The notes below the pieces were generated by a model. It had not been told where the DNA came from. It did not search any database and saw only the letters and a program-made list of their open reading frames with translations. Source: CATOSP01 sp965197545 (GTDB lineage Bacteria > Chloroflexota > Dehalococcoidia > Lucifugimonadales > UBA3495). Taken from it: DNA of 64,000 nt. The DNA lies in NCBI GenBank assembly GCA_965197545.1, contig CBDANJ010000005.1, forward strand, positions 5,678 to 69,677, in the 5' to 3' direction. Below, in pieces: positions 25,981 through 35,148 of this stretch (within the stretch, counting starts at the first letter, position 1; each line of letters begins with the position of its first letter). Both the position numbers and the translations under genes were made by a program.

Positions 25981-26570
25981 GATAGTATCTCCTTCCCCAG
26001 CTTCTCGTAATCCGTCCAAGCCAGTTGTGCTCGGGGATCCCGGACAGCGAAGACCGGAACGCCTGCTAGAGCGGCCTTTTGAAAAGCAACGAGCCGACGG
26101 ATACCGACTTCAAAAAGAGGTACTGCCCCCTGCTGCAAGAGGCTCCTGGCTTCCTCTCCGTCGCGGCTCGGCCGCGGCGGAATGATGGCGAGCAGAACCC
26201 GGTAACTGTTGGCTCCGATGTCCTGCAGGACCTTAACGGTGAGCATGAGCGCGTCCAAGGCCAGCACGTCCGGCGTCGTGGGAATGACGAGTAAATCGCA
26301 GCCGTCTGCAAGGGCCTTGAGATCCTCCTCTTCGGGACGCGCCTCGGTGTCGATAATGATGTGCTCGTACTCGCGCGCGTAGCGGGCGGCTTGGCGTTCA
26401 TCGACGACCTTGAAAGGCAGCCCTCCTCGTTTACCCCAGACAGTTGCGCTGCGGTTGGCATCCCCGTCAACCAGTAGTGCCGGAGCCCTCTTTTGCAGGT
26501 AGGCGGCGAGGTGTACGGCGGTCGTGGTCTTCCCTACCCCACCCTTGAAGCTGGCAACGGTGATGATCAC
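25977..26570 (-). CDS. parA: ParA-like partition ATPase (short type)
   Basis: 197 residues beginning with GTG (VIITVASFKGGVGKTTTAVHL). Deviant Walker A KGGVGKTT, Walker A' LLVDGDANRSAT, Walker B IIIDTEARPEEED and the C-terminal helices are complete. The absence of an N-terminal HTH places it with short ParA/ParF-type proteins, which segregate plasmids with a small partner. The GTG lies seven bases after the -10 hexamer, suggesting a leaderless transcript. Confidence 0.92.
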   Translation of the reverse strand: MIITVASFKGGVGKTTTAVHLAAYLQKRAPALLVDGDANRSATVWGKRGGLPFKVVDERQAARYAREYEHIIIDTEARPEEEDLKALADGCDLLVIPTTPDVLALDALMLTVKVLQDIGANSYRVLLAIIPPRPSRDGEEARSLLQQGAVPLFEVGIRRLVAFQKAALAGVPVFAVRDPRAQLAWTDYEKLGKEILS

Positions 26571-26578
26571 TGCCTGCG

Positions 26579-26642
26579 ATTATACCAAAAGTCCGAGTGT
26601 TTGAGTATATAAACTTTTGAAAGTTTGGATGTTTGAAAAAAT
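26579..26642 (-). promoter_or_regulatory. parA promoter and palindromic operator
   Basis: Reading leftwards, an AT-rich stretch with the near-palindrome aaacttttgaaagttt and a repeat tttgaaa is followed by TATAAT (complement at 26579-26584). The inverted copy at 16319-16389 keeps the same elements. It is probably the autoregulatory site and possibly the centromere. Confidence 0.65.
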
Positions 26643-26813
26643 TTACAGGTGAGCCCATGGCGTGAATCCACCACCACGACTTTCCTGGAAAGCGGAAATC
26701 GCAACCAGGAGAGCTTTGAGGGTTTGCGGGATTGACCTGGTGCGCGACAAGCCTTGGCCTTCAGTCCGGGGAGGGATAGCGCGGACGGCGCAGCCGTCCT
26801 TTGGGTTGGCCGT

Positions 26814-27227
26814 TCAGAGAGGTGTCTGCTGCTGTTCGATGTACTGGCGCACGATGGAGATCGGTGCACCGCCGCAGGATGAGGCAAAGTAGGACGGCGA
26901 CCAGAGCACGCCCTTCCAGTAGCGTTTCTCGATGTCGGGTCGCTCTCTGCGCAGCAGGCGACTGGACACGCCTTTCAGGCTGTTCACCAGACTCGAAACG
27001 GCTACCTTAGGCGGATATTCCACCAACAGGTGAACATGATCATCTCCGCCGTCCATATCGATCAGGGTGGCCTCGAAGTCGGCACAGACCTTGGTAAAGA
27101 TCGTACGAAGTCGCTTGATGGCATCGCCGTCGAACACCTGGCGGCGATACTTTGCCACAAATACCAAGTGTATATGAATCTTGAAAATACAATATCTTCC
27201 GTGTCTTATATCCTTGTAATCTGTCAT
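26814..27227 (-). CDS. tnpA: IS200-type Y1 transposase TnpA
   Basis: About 137 residues from MTDYKDIRHGRYCIFKIHIH; the 26 upstream codons are unlikely. The HUH motif is DDHVHLLVEYPP and the catalytic tyrosine lies in SIVRQYIEQQQ. It excises and inserts single-stranded DNA at TT-type targets. It is divergent from tnpB and overlaps the latter's upstream open frame. Intact. Confidence 0.93.
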   Translation of the reverse strand: MTDYKDIRHGRYCIFKIHIHLVFVAKYRRQVFDGDAIKRLRTIFTKVCADFEATLIDMDGGDDHVHLLVEYPPKVAVSSLVNSLKGVSSRLLRRERPDIEKRYWKGVLWSPSYFASSCGGAPISIVRQYIEQQQTPL

Positions 27228-27248
27228 AGACCAAATTATAATGTTCTC

Positions 27249-28463
27249 CTGAAACGCCTGCAAACCTTCAAGTTCGAGACGCGGCCCAGTGGTCAGCAGA
27301 AACAACGCATGCGCCGCTTCGCGGGCTCACGCCGTTTCGTGTTCAATCGTGCCTTGGCTTTGCAGAAGGAATGCCACAAGCAAGGCGAGAAGCGGCTCGG
27401 CTACGCCGGTCTGTGTCAGTTGCTCACGGCGTGGCGCCACGCTCCGGAGACGGCATGGCTGGCCGATGCGCCCGCGCACCCTCTGCAACAAGCGCTCAAG
27501 GATCTCGAGCAGGCTTATGCCCACTTCTTTGCCAAGCGGTGTCGGCTTCCACGCTTCAAGAAGAAAGGCCGATCCGAAAGCTTCCGCTATCCCGACCCGA
27601 AACAGATCAAGCTCGATCAAGCCAACGGCCGCCTTTTTCTACCCAAGCTCGGTTGGTTGCGCTACCGAAACAGCCGCAAGGTCCTGGGGGAGGTGAAGCA
27701 GGTCACCGTGTGCCAACTCTGTGAGAAGTGGTTCGTATCGATCCAGACCGAGCGCTGCGTCGAGCCGCCCCTGCCACAGGGCGGGGCTGTCGGCATCGAC
27801 CTGGGGATTACTCGCTTTGCTACGCTCTCCGATGGTACGTTCTACGCACCGCTCAACAGTTTCAAGCGGCATGAGACTGCCTTGCGCAAAGCGCAGCAGG
27901 CGATGAGCCGCAAAACCACGTCCAGCAACAACTGGAAGAAGGCGAAAGGCCGTGTTCAGCGTCTCCATGCCCGGATCCGCAATGGCCGACGAGACGAGCT
28001 GCACAAGACCACGACCACGATCAGCAAAAACCACGCGATAGTGTGTATCGAGGACTTGAAGGTGAGGAACCTGTCCAAGTCAGCGGCTGGATCAACCGAA
28101 CAACCGGGCACTCATGTTCGGGCCAAGTCCGGTCTGAACAAATCCATCCTCGATCAAGGCTGGTTCGAGTTCCGCCGCCAACTGGCCTACAAGCTCCAGT
28201 GGTCCGGCGGATTGATGATTCCTGTACCGCCGCAGAACACGAGTCGTACCTGCCCGTGGTGCGGTCATGTGTCGAAGGACAACCGGCGGACTCAATCCCG
28301 GTTCGAGTGTGTGGCATGTGGTTTAAAGGAAAACGCCGATTTAGTGGGTGCGATCAATATTCTAAGGGCAGGGCTTGCCCGGTTCGCCTGTGAAGTGAGC
28401 GGCGCAGTCATGCCGCCAGCAGCAGGAACCCTCCGAAGCGACTCGCTCAGGCATACAGCCTGA
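27249..28463 (+). CDS. tnpB: TnpB RNA-guided nuclease of IS605
   Basis: About 404 residues. The N-terminal LKRLQTFKFETRPSG is the usual start region; no ATG is available there, so a CTG or nearby GTT-region start is inferred. RuvC motif I is GIDLGITRFATLSDG, motif II VCIEDLKVRN, the zinc finger CPWCGH...CVACG is complete and motif III is ENADLVGAINILRAG. All three acidic residues are present. TnpB cuts DNA guided by an RNA transcribed across the right end, which helps the element persist. Potentially active. Confidence 0.93.
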   Translation: MKRLQTFKFETRPSGQQKQRMRRFAGSRRFVFNRALALQKECHKQGEKRLGYAGLCQLLTAWRHAPETAWLADAPAHPLQQALKDLEQAYAHFFAKRCRLPRFKKKGRSESFRYPDPKQIKLDQANGRLFLPKLGWLRYRNSRKVLGEVKQVTVCQLCEKWFVSIQTERCVEPPLPQGGAVGIDLGITRFATLSDGTFYAPLNSFKRHETALRKAQQAMSRKTTSSNNWKKAKGRVQRLHARIRNGRRDELHKTTTTISKNHAIVCIEDLKVRNLSKSAAGSTEQPGTHVRAKSGLNKSILDQGWFEFRRQLAYKLQWSGGLMIPVPPQNTSRTCPWCGHVSKDNRRTQSRFECVACGLKENADLVGAINILRAGLARFACEVSGAVMPPAAGTLRSDSLRHTA

Positions 28464-28506
28464 GTGAGCGCCGTAGGAATCGTCGTCCTTTAGGACGGCG
28501 AGGATG

Positions 28507-28704
28507 TCAACAGCGACTAAGTTCTGGGAGAGTACGACAGTGGCAAACAATAGCGCGAGGCTGAGGGTTCTTCGCATCCCGGCATACACCGCCCCCAGAA
28601 CCGACTAGCAAGAGCGACAGAGTGCCGCCTACATCCGAGTTGGGTGCCAAGGTCAGCGCCATTGCCACTACAATTGCCAAACTAACGATGATTCTTGTTG
28701 CCAT
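28507..28704 (-). CDS. Small hydrophobic protein, uncertain
   Basis: 65 residues, MATRIIVSLAIVVAMALTLA followed by a Gly-rich segment; the N-terminus could be a signal peptide or membrane anchor. The frame reaches the IS605 right flank and a second possible start (MRRTLSLALLFATVVLSQ, 28577) reads into the element in another frame. This may be a secreted protein cut by the insertion. Confidence 0.35.
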   Translation of the reverse strand: MATRIIVSLAIVVAMALTLAPNSDVGGTLSLLLVGSGGGVCRDAKNPQPRAIVCHCRTLPELSRC

Positions 28705-28773
28705 TTTCTTCTCCCTGCATAATCACCAGTGAGTAGCATTACGCACCCCCGTGAGTCTCGCGGCTGGAAAGGT

Positions 28774-29223
28774 CTATTGGGGCGCTTTGTCCTTGTCCGC
28801 AATGATGGCTCGTGCCCGCTTGGTGAGGAGTTCCTTCTCTTTGGGCGTAAACCGGATATCTCCGCTGACCCAACGGCTGATATCCCGGGTTGCGATCTCG
28901 GTGATGCGCATCTGTTCACCCCGAAGTGTGATGGGAATGACGCCGGCAATCTCAATCGCCTCCTGGCACTCCCGGATGGATATCGTTGGCGGGGCAGGAG
29001 GAATGAGGGGGCGGTCTGCCTCTGCAATGATGGCCCGCGCCTTCCTGGTAAGCTCTTCCTGGCTGGCGCGCGGAAGGCGGATATCTCCGCTGACCCAGCG
29101 CGGCCCCTGGGTTCGGAGGTCTCTGGTGATGAGCACCTGCTCACCACGAATCATCAGAGGGATGCCGCCTCCGGCGATCCAAATCGCCCTTCGGCAAGCT
29201 CCGATGGATATTTTCGGTTTCAT
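28774..29223 (-). CDS. Protein made of two tandem 70-residue repeats
   Basis: 149 residues. The first half (ISIGACRRAIWIAGGGIPLM, RGEQVLI, WVSGDIRLPRASQEELTRKARAIIAE) is repeated in the second half (ISIRECQEAIEIAGVIPITL, RGEQMRI, WVSGDIRFTPKEKELLTKRARAIIAD). A Pro-rich linker PLIPPAPP joins them. No membrane segment or known motif. An AAAGGAAAG site precedes the ATG. The duplication looks old (about half the residues differ), which implies selection to keep it. Function unknown. Confidence 0.78.
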   Translation of the reverse strand: MKPKISIGACRRAIWIAGGGIPLMIRGEQVLITRDLRTQGPRWVSGDIRLPRASQEELTRKARAIIAEADRPLIPPAPPTISIRECQEAIEIAGVIPITLRGEQMRITEIATRDISRWVSGDIRFTPKEKELLTKRARAIIADKDKAPQ

Positions 29224-29328
29224 CTTTCCTTTCCTCCGTGGGGTGAAGTAACTTTATCAGGCTGTAGGGAGGGCAGTCGAAGCCGGTGATTACCATAGGC
29301 TTAACTGCTCATCCTTGAATTGTGAGAC

Positions 29329-30318
29329 CTACGGACCCTCGTCCAGATAATAGCCGGAGCCGACCAGGATGGGCAGGCCATAGGCCACGACCCTTTTGAC
29401 GAAAGCCACCTTGCGCTGCAGCCTCCCGGTGGCGGGATTGCGCGTCGAGTAGTACAGGAAGGTTTCCCCGAACGCATCGCCGACGCTCACCACATCCCGG
29501 CCGCCGAAGGGACCGTCCAGATAGTCATTCAACTCGGGAGCAAGGCTGCCCCACCACTGGCTGCTGTAGGGATCGCCGCTGAACAGCGGGTAGCCGTAGG
29601 TATCCAGGCCGAACAGGTAGATCGAGTCGTTCCTCCAGCGCGGATCGCTCGACAGCGCCCGGGTGGCGAAGTACCCCTGCGATTCCAGCTCCATTGCGGC
29701 GCAGCGGACAAACTCCTTCAACCTCGCGTTGGAAGGCTCGGCGGCGAGCACCGTGGCGTTGACGTCGTCCTTGTTGCATGTGCCCGGAATGTCGCGCTGA
29801 TAGATCCCCGCGCCGATCGCTGCCGGCACCCCGTTCCAGTCGATGGCCTTGGCGTAGGCAGCCTTCGGTTCACTCTTTTCCGACGCCGGGTTTGTGAAGT
29901 CGTAGTAGGTCCAACCCTCGCCGAAGCTGCTCATGAGACGAACGAATTCCAAAATGAGGTCGCTGCCGAAGATGTCGACTAGTTCTCCCCACGGCACCCC
30001 TTCCCTCGACGGGTCGGGTGGAAAGACAAACGCTCGAGACGCCCCAGGCACCGGCGTCATTTCGTCGACGAAGACATAGGTGGGGCCGCTTTTCCAACGC
30101 TCGTCCTCGTTGAAGGCGCGCCGTGCCTCTTCAAAACCCATTTCCTGGACATACTCATAGGCACATTGAACGAAGATTTCAACGTCCTTCGGCGTCCGGA
30201 CAGCGCTGGCGACGACGGACTGATCCGCGCAAGGCGGCGGTTCATCGGCACCGAACGCCTGCGGCGCGGCGTATAGCAAAATCAAGGGAAGCAGCAATGG
30301 GGAAAGACTAGGTTTCAT
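29329..30318 (-). CDS. Secreted dual Cache-domain protein A
   Basis: About 329 residues from MKPSLSPLLLPLILL; the open frame starts 21 codons earlier. Signal peptide ends near AFGA. Two Cache-like units follow: the first around VQCAYEYVQEMGFEEARRAF, the middle box WTYYDFTNPAS and AYAKAIDWNGVPAAIGAGIY; the second from LKEFVRCAAMELESQGYF to VAFVKRVVAYGLPILVGSGYY. Cache domains bind small ligands, normally as the sensor part of receptors, but this one lacks a membrane helix or signalling domain. It may be a periplasmic ligand binder. A paralogue lies at 44651-45646. Confidence 0.85.
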   Translation of the reverse strand: MKPSLSPLLLPLILLYAAPQAFGADEPPPCADQSVVASAVRTPKDVEIFVQCAYEYVQEMGFEEARRAFNEDERWKSGPTYVFVDEMTPVPGASRAFVFPPDPSREGVPWGELVDIFGSDLILEFVRLMSSFGEGWTYYDFTNPASEKSEPKAAYAKAIDWNGVPAAIGAGIYQRDIPGTCNKDDVNATVLAAEPSNARLKEFVRCAAMELESQGYFATRALSSDPRWRNDSIYLFGLDTYGYPLFSGDPYSSQWWGSLAPELNDYLDGPFGGRDVVSVGDAFGETFLYYSTRNPATGRLQRKVAFVKRVVAYGLPILVGSGYYLDEGP

Positions 30319-30653
30319 AGTCTGCCCATTTTCCCACATCTCCAAGACAAGAACCACAAGAGAAACAAAGCTCAACCACAAAAAGGGGGGCTTTACGCCC
30401 TTGAGAAAGAACTAGCGGCTGGGGCCATAGTCTCGCTCCGGCCACGGCAGTAGCGGCCTTGGCGTGCCCCTTTTTTTCCGTTCGGCACGGGGTGGGCCGA
30501 GTAGTAGAGGATAACCACAGCGGAATGAGAGAGATAAGGAAATATGGAGTTGTGACACCTTTGGGACGAATCGGGTGACACCCCCCCTCTGTCCCTGTCA
30601 CATTTATCGCGCGGCCCTCAGTCACATTCAAAATGCCCGTTTTGCCCTCTCTT

Positions 30654-30920
30654 TCATCCGGTTTCCTCCGGGGCGGAAAAACGGGTGGCCCGCCACGTTT
30701 CGCAGTCGTCAATCGAGACCCCTTCCGTCAGTTTCGCTTCGGGGAGGCGTTGAAGCTCAACAGACCGTCTCCCGGCTCCCCCGTAGCCTCCATACTGCGC
30801 TAGAAACTCCTGGTCCCTACGGGTGATCGCCTCGTGGATCGCCTTGATCTCCTGCTTTACCGTGAGTCCTTCGGCGGACTTCCTCTGCCGCAGGGCGTCC
30901 CAAAACCGCAGATGGATATC
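30654..30920 (-). pseudogene. 3' remnant of the transfer-region protein family
   Basis: Reads LTVKQEIKAIHEAITRRDQEFLAQYGG and ends GVSIDDCETWRATRFSAPEE, matching the C-terminal 90 residues of the 9571 protein (TVKQEINAIREALHSDDEEF... GVSIDGYSTFRATRFSEP). The 5' part is missing. It lies just upstream of and divergent from repA, so this gene and repA are probably ancestral neighbours on this plasmid family. Confidence 0.82.
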
Positions 30921-30954
30921 CCTGTCTTGTCTGGGGAATATGGGAGAATAAACT

Positions 30955-31929
30955 ATGGAGCGTAAACGAGATGGGTTGCTTCCTATCGGGGAAGTCTTCG
31001 GCAGCTTGGACGGGCCGGTGAAAACACTCCAGAAGTCGCCCCGGGCGCAGCGGGGCTTCACCCAAGCCGACCAAGTGAATCAGCTTGTTTCGGCCAGTGA
31101 AGCGGACCCGGATCTCGGCTTCATGGCGCGGTTGATGGCGCTGTGCAGCCTGCCTCGCACCAACCCCGGAGACCGACTTCAGTACAAGCGCGTCAACGGG
31201 CCGTATAAACTCATCATGTCGGCCACCGGGGACCACAAGCTGCCCTTCGGCAACCTCCCACGCCTGTTACTCGCCTGGGTCTCGACCGAAGCGGTGCGGA
31301 CCCAAAGCCGCGAACTCGTCCTGGGGAAGTCGCTTTCAGATTTCATGCGAACACTAGGAATAAACAGCACCAGTGGCGGGAAGAGGGGCGAGCAAACCCG
31401 GCTTCGTAATCAGATGCGGCGGCTTTTCAATGCTCATGTCCGGTTGGTCTACGAGCACGAGCACGGCGAAGCAAGCGTGAGTTCGTCTGTAGCCGACCGC
31501 ACCGAGTTCTGGTGGAATCTCAAGCGTCCCGACGAGCCGATGCTGTGGCAGAGCAAGATCCGCCTCGGCGAAGACTTCTTTAACGAGATCATCCGCCATA
31601 CCGTCCCGATCGACATGAACACCCTCAAGGCGCTCAAACGGTCCCCGCTGGGCCTGGATCTCTACCTGTGGCTCACCTACCGCACCTTCGCCCTCCGCGC
31701 TGCACAGCGGCTCACTTGGCGTCAGGTGTACCGTCAGTTTGGAGCGGACCCGGCCAAAGCCAGCGATAAGCGCACCGTTCTAAACTTCCGTAGCAAGGTT
31801 CTACGGGAGTTCAAGAAGATCAAAGCGGCCTGGCCGGCTCTGAATTACGCGACGGCTCCAGGCGCGTTGATCCTCTTGCCCTCGACGCCAGTCATTGCAC
31901 CATCGAATCATCGTCAGCTAGCAAATTAG
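30955..31929 (+). CDS. repA: Plasmid replication initiator RepA, intact copy 1
   Basis: 324 residues beginning MERKRDGLLPIGEVF. Conserved blocks: FTQADQVNQLVSASEADPDL, GFMARLMALCSLPRTNP, FGNLPRLLLAWVSTEAVR, LRNQMRRLF and LGLDLYLWLTYRTF, in the order seen in the RepA_C family of theta-replicating plasmids. These proteins bind iterons and recruit host DnaA/helicase. The leader tctggggaatatgggagaat is shared with the 2044 copy. The origin follows at 31930. The two intact copies differ (for example INSTSGGK here versus MEPVGGGA), so they belong to different compatibility types. Confidence 0.95.
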   Translation: MERKRDGLLPIGEVFGSLDGPVKTLQKSPRAQRGFTQADQVNQLVSASEADPDLGFMARLMALCSLPRTNPGDRLQYKRVNGPYKLIMSATGDHKLPFGNLPRLLLAWVSTEAVRTQSRELVLGKSLSDFMRTLGINSTSGGKRGEQTRLRNQMRRLFNAHVRLVYEHEHGEASVSSSVADRTEFWWNLKRPDEPMLWQSKIRLGEDFFNEIIRHTVPIDMNTLKALKRSPLGLDLYLWLTYRTFALRAAQRLTWRQVYRQFGADPAKASDKRTVLNFRSKVLREFKKIKAAWPALNYATAPGALILLPSTPVIAPSNHRQLAN

Positions 31930-32240
31930 GCTCTTAAGTTCCCCGTTCCTGGCTCAAAGTCGCCCCCCCTGTTACCACCGCGAAGCCCGATGTGTTTAAA
32001 GGGGTACCTGAGCCTCTGAAAGCCGATTCTGGGGCTTCCATCGCCGCAGTTTTCCACAGGAGCCTGTGATTCAGGGAAGTTTTCCACGCTGTTGCGGGAT
32101 ACCTTCCCCATCAATTCTTCGCTGTTGCGGGATACCTTCCCCATCAATTCTTCGCTGTTGCGGGATACCCATACAAGTAATAAGACAAGTAATAAAGAAA
32201 CAAGTAGTAGGAACGACGACTACTGTGAATAAATCAACCG
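31930..32240 (+). other. oriV: Plasmid origin region 2 with 33-bp iterons
   Basis: cgctgttgcgggatacc occurs three times at 32087, 32120 and 32153 (period exactly 33 bp). Then caagtaata/caagtagta boxes and the conserved core 32202-32233 follow, ending tgtgaataaa (DnaA-box complement). It directly follows repA and is the best candidate for a complete origin. Confidence 0.8.
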
Positions 32241-32317
32241 AAAACAGAACCTGGAACAAGAGGATCCCAAGGGCGCCAGGTTGCCCTCTCTGTAAGACCC
32301 GCTAAGTGCCTTTATCA

Positions 32318-32391
32318 GGTACTGTCAAGCTAAGTAGAATTCTCTGGTTTTGGAGGCGGAAACAGTCGGCGGTCGAACGTAGGATCAACAA
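32318..32391 (+). mobile_element. MITE copy, left half only
   Basis: Starts ggtactgtcaagctaagt and aligns with the first 74 bp of the 130-bp MITE with several substitutions, then joins IS110 sequence. The right end is missing. Older and more diverged than the other copies. Confidence 0.8.
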
Positions 32392-33409
32392 CGCCAACCT
32401 GGCCCTCCGGTTGAACTGACGGGTTCGCTGAGTGCCTGGTTGCTTACCGGAGGATTTCTCCAGCACGGTCATCCCCAGGTACAGAGCCAGGCTTGGCCTC
32501 TTTTTCGAAGCGGACCAAAGTTCCGATCTCTCCGGCCAGTTCGCTGCTGCAGATGGTTCCAAAGCCGGGAATAGTGTCGATTCGTCTGGCCATCGCCGAT
32601 TGCCGGGCGACGGGGCCGATCTGTTGCTCCAGCTGATCGATCTGAGCCAGCAGTTCGAGAAGGCGTCGAGCGTCACTCAGGATCATCGGACCCACCCAAG
32701 AGACCTTTGAAGAGAAACTAGCTTGGGCCTGCCACTCCTGGATGATCTGTGCGTAGTGCCGGCCGATCCCCTGGATTTTCAGCACCGAGGAAAGATGGAT
32801 TCGCGAGAGTTGGCGCAGATCCTTGCGGCAGGTTAAGAACCGCAAAAACCAGAGATTGGTCAGAGCTCCCGTTATCGAGGCTAATTCTGGGCACACCGCC
32901 TGCAGGTCCGAATGCAGGCGGCTGACCAAGCCGACCTTTTCCTGAACCAGCTGCCGGCGACGACGAGTCAAGCGCTTCAGTTTCAGGTTTTCGGTGGGCC
33001 GCTCTCCGACCTCCTGCAGCACCTCCTTGGCCAAGGGCAGCGATCGCTGCAGCTGAAATAGTTCCAGCATCTTCCGAGCGTCAATTTGTTCGTTTTTGGC
33101 CGGCCCCGGAAAGATCTCCTTGTAGCGAGCCAGCTTCAGATTGTTAACGTTCAAGAGTCGATAGCCCCGCTGCTGGATCTGAGTGTCCAAAGGTCTGGCC
33201 CAGCCGTTGTAACCCTCCATCGCCACCTCTACGGATCGCTTCAGACGCCTGCGGTGACGTTCCACTCTGCGAAAGAAGTTTTCGAAACCTCTCTGCGTGT
33301 GCTCGACTTCGAACTCTTCCAAAACCTCTCCCTCCGACACGCCAATGCCCACCCAGTGGTTTTCACTTCCCACATCGATCGCAACTTGAATGGTCTTCGC
33401 TCTTTGCAT
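32392..33409 (-). pseudogene. IS110-family transposase, frameshifted
   Basis: Residues from MQRAKTIQVAIDVGSENHWVG carry the DEDD/RuvC-like N-terminus (D in AIDVGSEN, E in VEVAMEGY, D and acid residues around KNEQIDARKM). The C-terminal part IDTIPGFGTICSSELAGEIG is the conserved Transposase_20 region. After LVRFEKEA the frame changes to SLALYLGMTVLEKSSGK, so a frameshift near 32490 and a truncated tail at the MITE scrap inactivate it. The catalytic serine region is therefore damaged. Confidence 0.85.
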
Positions 33410-33876
33410 ACAACCGTTCGCCTTTCCTTATCTGTACTGGGGATTGCCGACGATCATCCAAACCACCACGTCTACCAACAAAGCCACTGTAAGGCACCAT
33501 CCCGGCAGGCTCGTTTGGATGAACACAAAGAAGGACAGGGGCGGCACTTCAACTTGAGTCGTCCGCTCGAAAGCGGCGACCGACAGCGCAGGCCACACCC
33601 CCGTCTGGATCCATCCTAGACCTTTCCAAAAGTCTGTTCCAGCCGCGCTCGTCGACCTCTCACTTTCGGGCCTCGACCAAGCTGTGGAAACTGCCGCCCT
33701 ATGGAAACGATCAAGACAAGTTCCAAGCCCCAGAGATCCTTCCCACAGGGCTTGGAAAACGGATCGCTCACGCTCACCGTTTCCCACAGCTTTCACAGCT
33801 TCTACTGCTCCTGAAATGAACACACTTTCAGAAGGATTCGATCTCAGAATATGATGGTAGACAGTACCGCGAAACG
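33410..33876 (-). other. Non-coding flank of IS110, possible bridge RNA locus
   Basis: No supported gene. IS110 elements carry a structured RNA in the non-coding region beside the transposase start. The open frame at 33428-33961 has no family features. I infer only that the RNA region would lie here; no fold was computed. Confidence 0.3.
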
Positions 33877-34029
33877 GTATGGCGCTAGTGAATCGGACGG
33901 CGAGACATTTCCGCAACATCTTCGCCGCCGCGATCCTGGCGCTCCGCCCGTAAACGGGCAACCTCGGCGCAAAGCTCGGCTACTTCACCCGCTAGACCGG
34001 ATCGAGGGGCAGCGCGTGAGTTGCCGGGG

Positions 34030-35148
34030 CTACAAGAGCTTTCGCTGGCCTCGCGGCTCGTTGGGCGCTCCGCGGTCTATCCCCGCGTGTGCGGGGGAGG
34101 GATGCGGAATGAGATCGTACCCCCTCAGTGATTGATCTTGTAGTGTAGGAACAAATAATTCATCCAAAAACAAAGGCGGGAAAGCGACGATTTCTTTGGC
34201 GAGAGTGGGATCTCTAGTCTTCACGATCTCCCAGGGGGACTGGTGATTCTTGTAGCTGTTCTTTCGGGCCAGGTTGAACCAGAGGTTGTAAGTGGTGGCC
34301 TTTTGCAGGAAGTCGTCTCGAGCGGAGAAGGTCTCCACCTCGTACAACTCATCCTCGATGATTCGATGCACCGTCTCCACATCGGCTTGCCAAGTATGAG
34401 CCCCCGGAGGGATGGTCTGGTGAGTCAGTCCAGGGACAGACTGAACGGTTTGAGTAAAGGCGCTGTCCTGCTGAGCATTCCAGCTGCCCACAAACTCAGC
34501 GCCGTTGTCGGTTTGAATCCGACACCCCCGAAAACTCACTCCGCAGCTTTGCAGATAATCGACCAGCAAGCGGGCAAACAAGCGGGCATAGGTCAGGGAG
34601 CGCTCCTGGGCATAGCCAATAAACTGTAGACCACTGACCACTTCTCGGGCGGTATACTGGACCGTGGGTAAGCCATGGCGGCGAATCTGTGGCCACAGTT
34701 CCGGGATGTCATTCAGATCCTTGGTATCCATCGAGATCTGCTCAAACAACCGCCACTGCTGCTTGATGGCTCTGAGATCATTCTTCGTTTTGTGTTTGCG
34801 TCGCTTCTTTTTGAGCAGTCCTTGCTCCCGCCAGATGCGCCGCAGCGCCTTTTCACTCAGTGCCAACTCATAGTCGCGTTTGATGCGGCCAGCTCCCCAG
34901 GAAGGGAGTTCCTTTTTGAGCCGAATGGCTTGGCGCTTCTGAGCTGGGGTAATGGCTCCAGCCGCTTGCTTCGGAGCTCGGCTTTGATCCCTCAATCCCG
35001 CATAACCTTGCTGCTGATACCGACGCAGCCATTTACGGACCGTCTTGGGGGTGGTGCCGAAGATTCGGGCTACCGGCTTGATCCCCTCCTGTTGAGCTAA
35101 ACGCACCATGTACAGCCGAACGTATCGAGGATCTTTACTTTGTCGCAT
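34030..35148 (-). CDS. IS481-like transposase reading out into a CRISPR repeat
   Basis: About 372 residues from MRQSKDPRYVRLYMVRL. Two HTH regions (GIKPVARIFGTTPKTVRKWL and the following one) precede an rve core: Asp in EQISMDTKDLND, Asp in CRIQTDNGAEFVG and Glu in ADVETVHRIIEDELYE. The protein-like part ends near LRGYDLIPHP at the IS end (34099). The frame has no stop there and continues through PSPAHAGID, a translation of the adjoining CRISPR repeat, for about 23 more residues. The catalytic residues are intact. Confidence 0.88.
   Translation of the reverse strand: MRQSKDPRYVRLYMVRLAQQEGIKPVARIFGTTPKTVRKWLRRYQQQGYAGLRDQSRAPKQAAGAITPAQKRQAIRLKKELPSWGAGRIKRDYELALSEKALRRIWREQGLLKKKRRKHKTKNDLRAIKQQWRLFEQISMDTKDLNDIPELWPQIRRHGLPTVQYTAREVVSGLQFIGYAQERSLTYARLFARLLVDYLQSCGVSFRGCRIQTDNGAEFVGSWNAQQDSAFTQTVQSVPGLTHQTIPPGAHTWQADVETVHRIIEDELYEVETFSARDDFLQKATTYNLWFNLARKNSYKNHQSPWEIVKTRDPTLAKEIVAFPPLFLDELFVPTLQDQSLRGYDLIPHPSPAHAGIDRGAPNEPRGQRKLL

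Larger units (their letters stand above)
26780..28510. mobile_element. IS200/IS605-family element with tnpA and tnpB
   Basis: tnpA and tnpB are divergent. On the left, ggacggcgcagccgtcc (26797-26813) forms a 7-bp-arm hairpin next to the tnpA stop. On the right, cgtcctttaggacg is a hairpin at about 28488-28501. Such terminal hairpins are recognised by the Y1 transposase. Exact ends are uncertain. Confidence 0.82.

Noticed and set aside
32087..32170. 33-bp tandem units as a CRISPR or VNTR
   Set aside because: The same period recurs in other origins with different sequence; replication iterons explain it better.
33428..33961. A 177-residue frame next to IS110
   Set aside because: Low-complexity composition and position in the IS non-coding region; no RBS.
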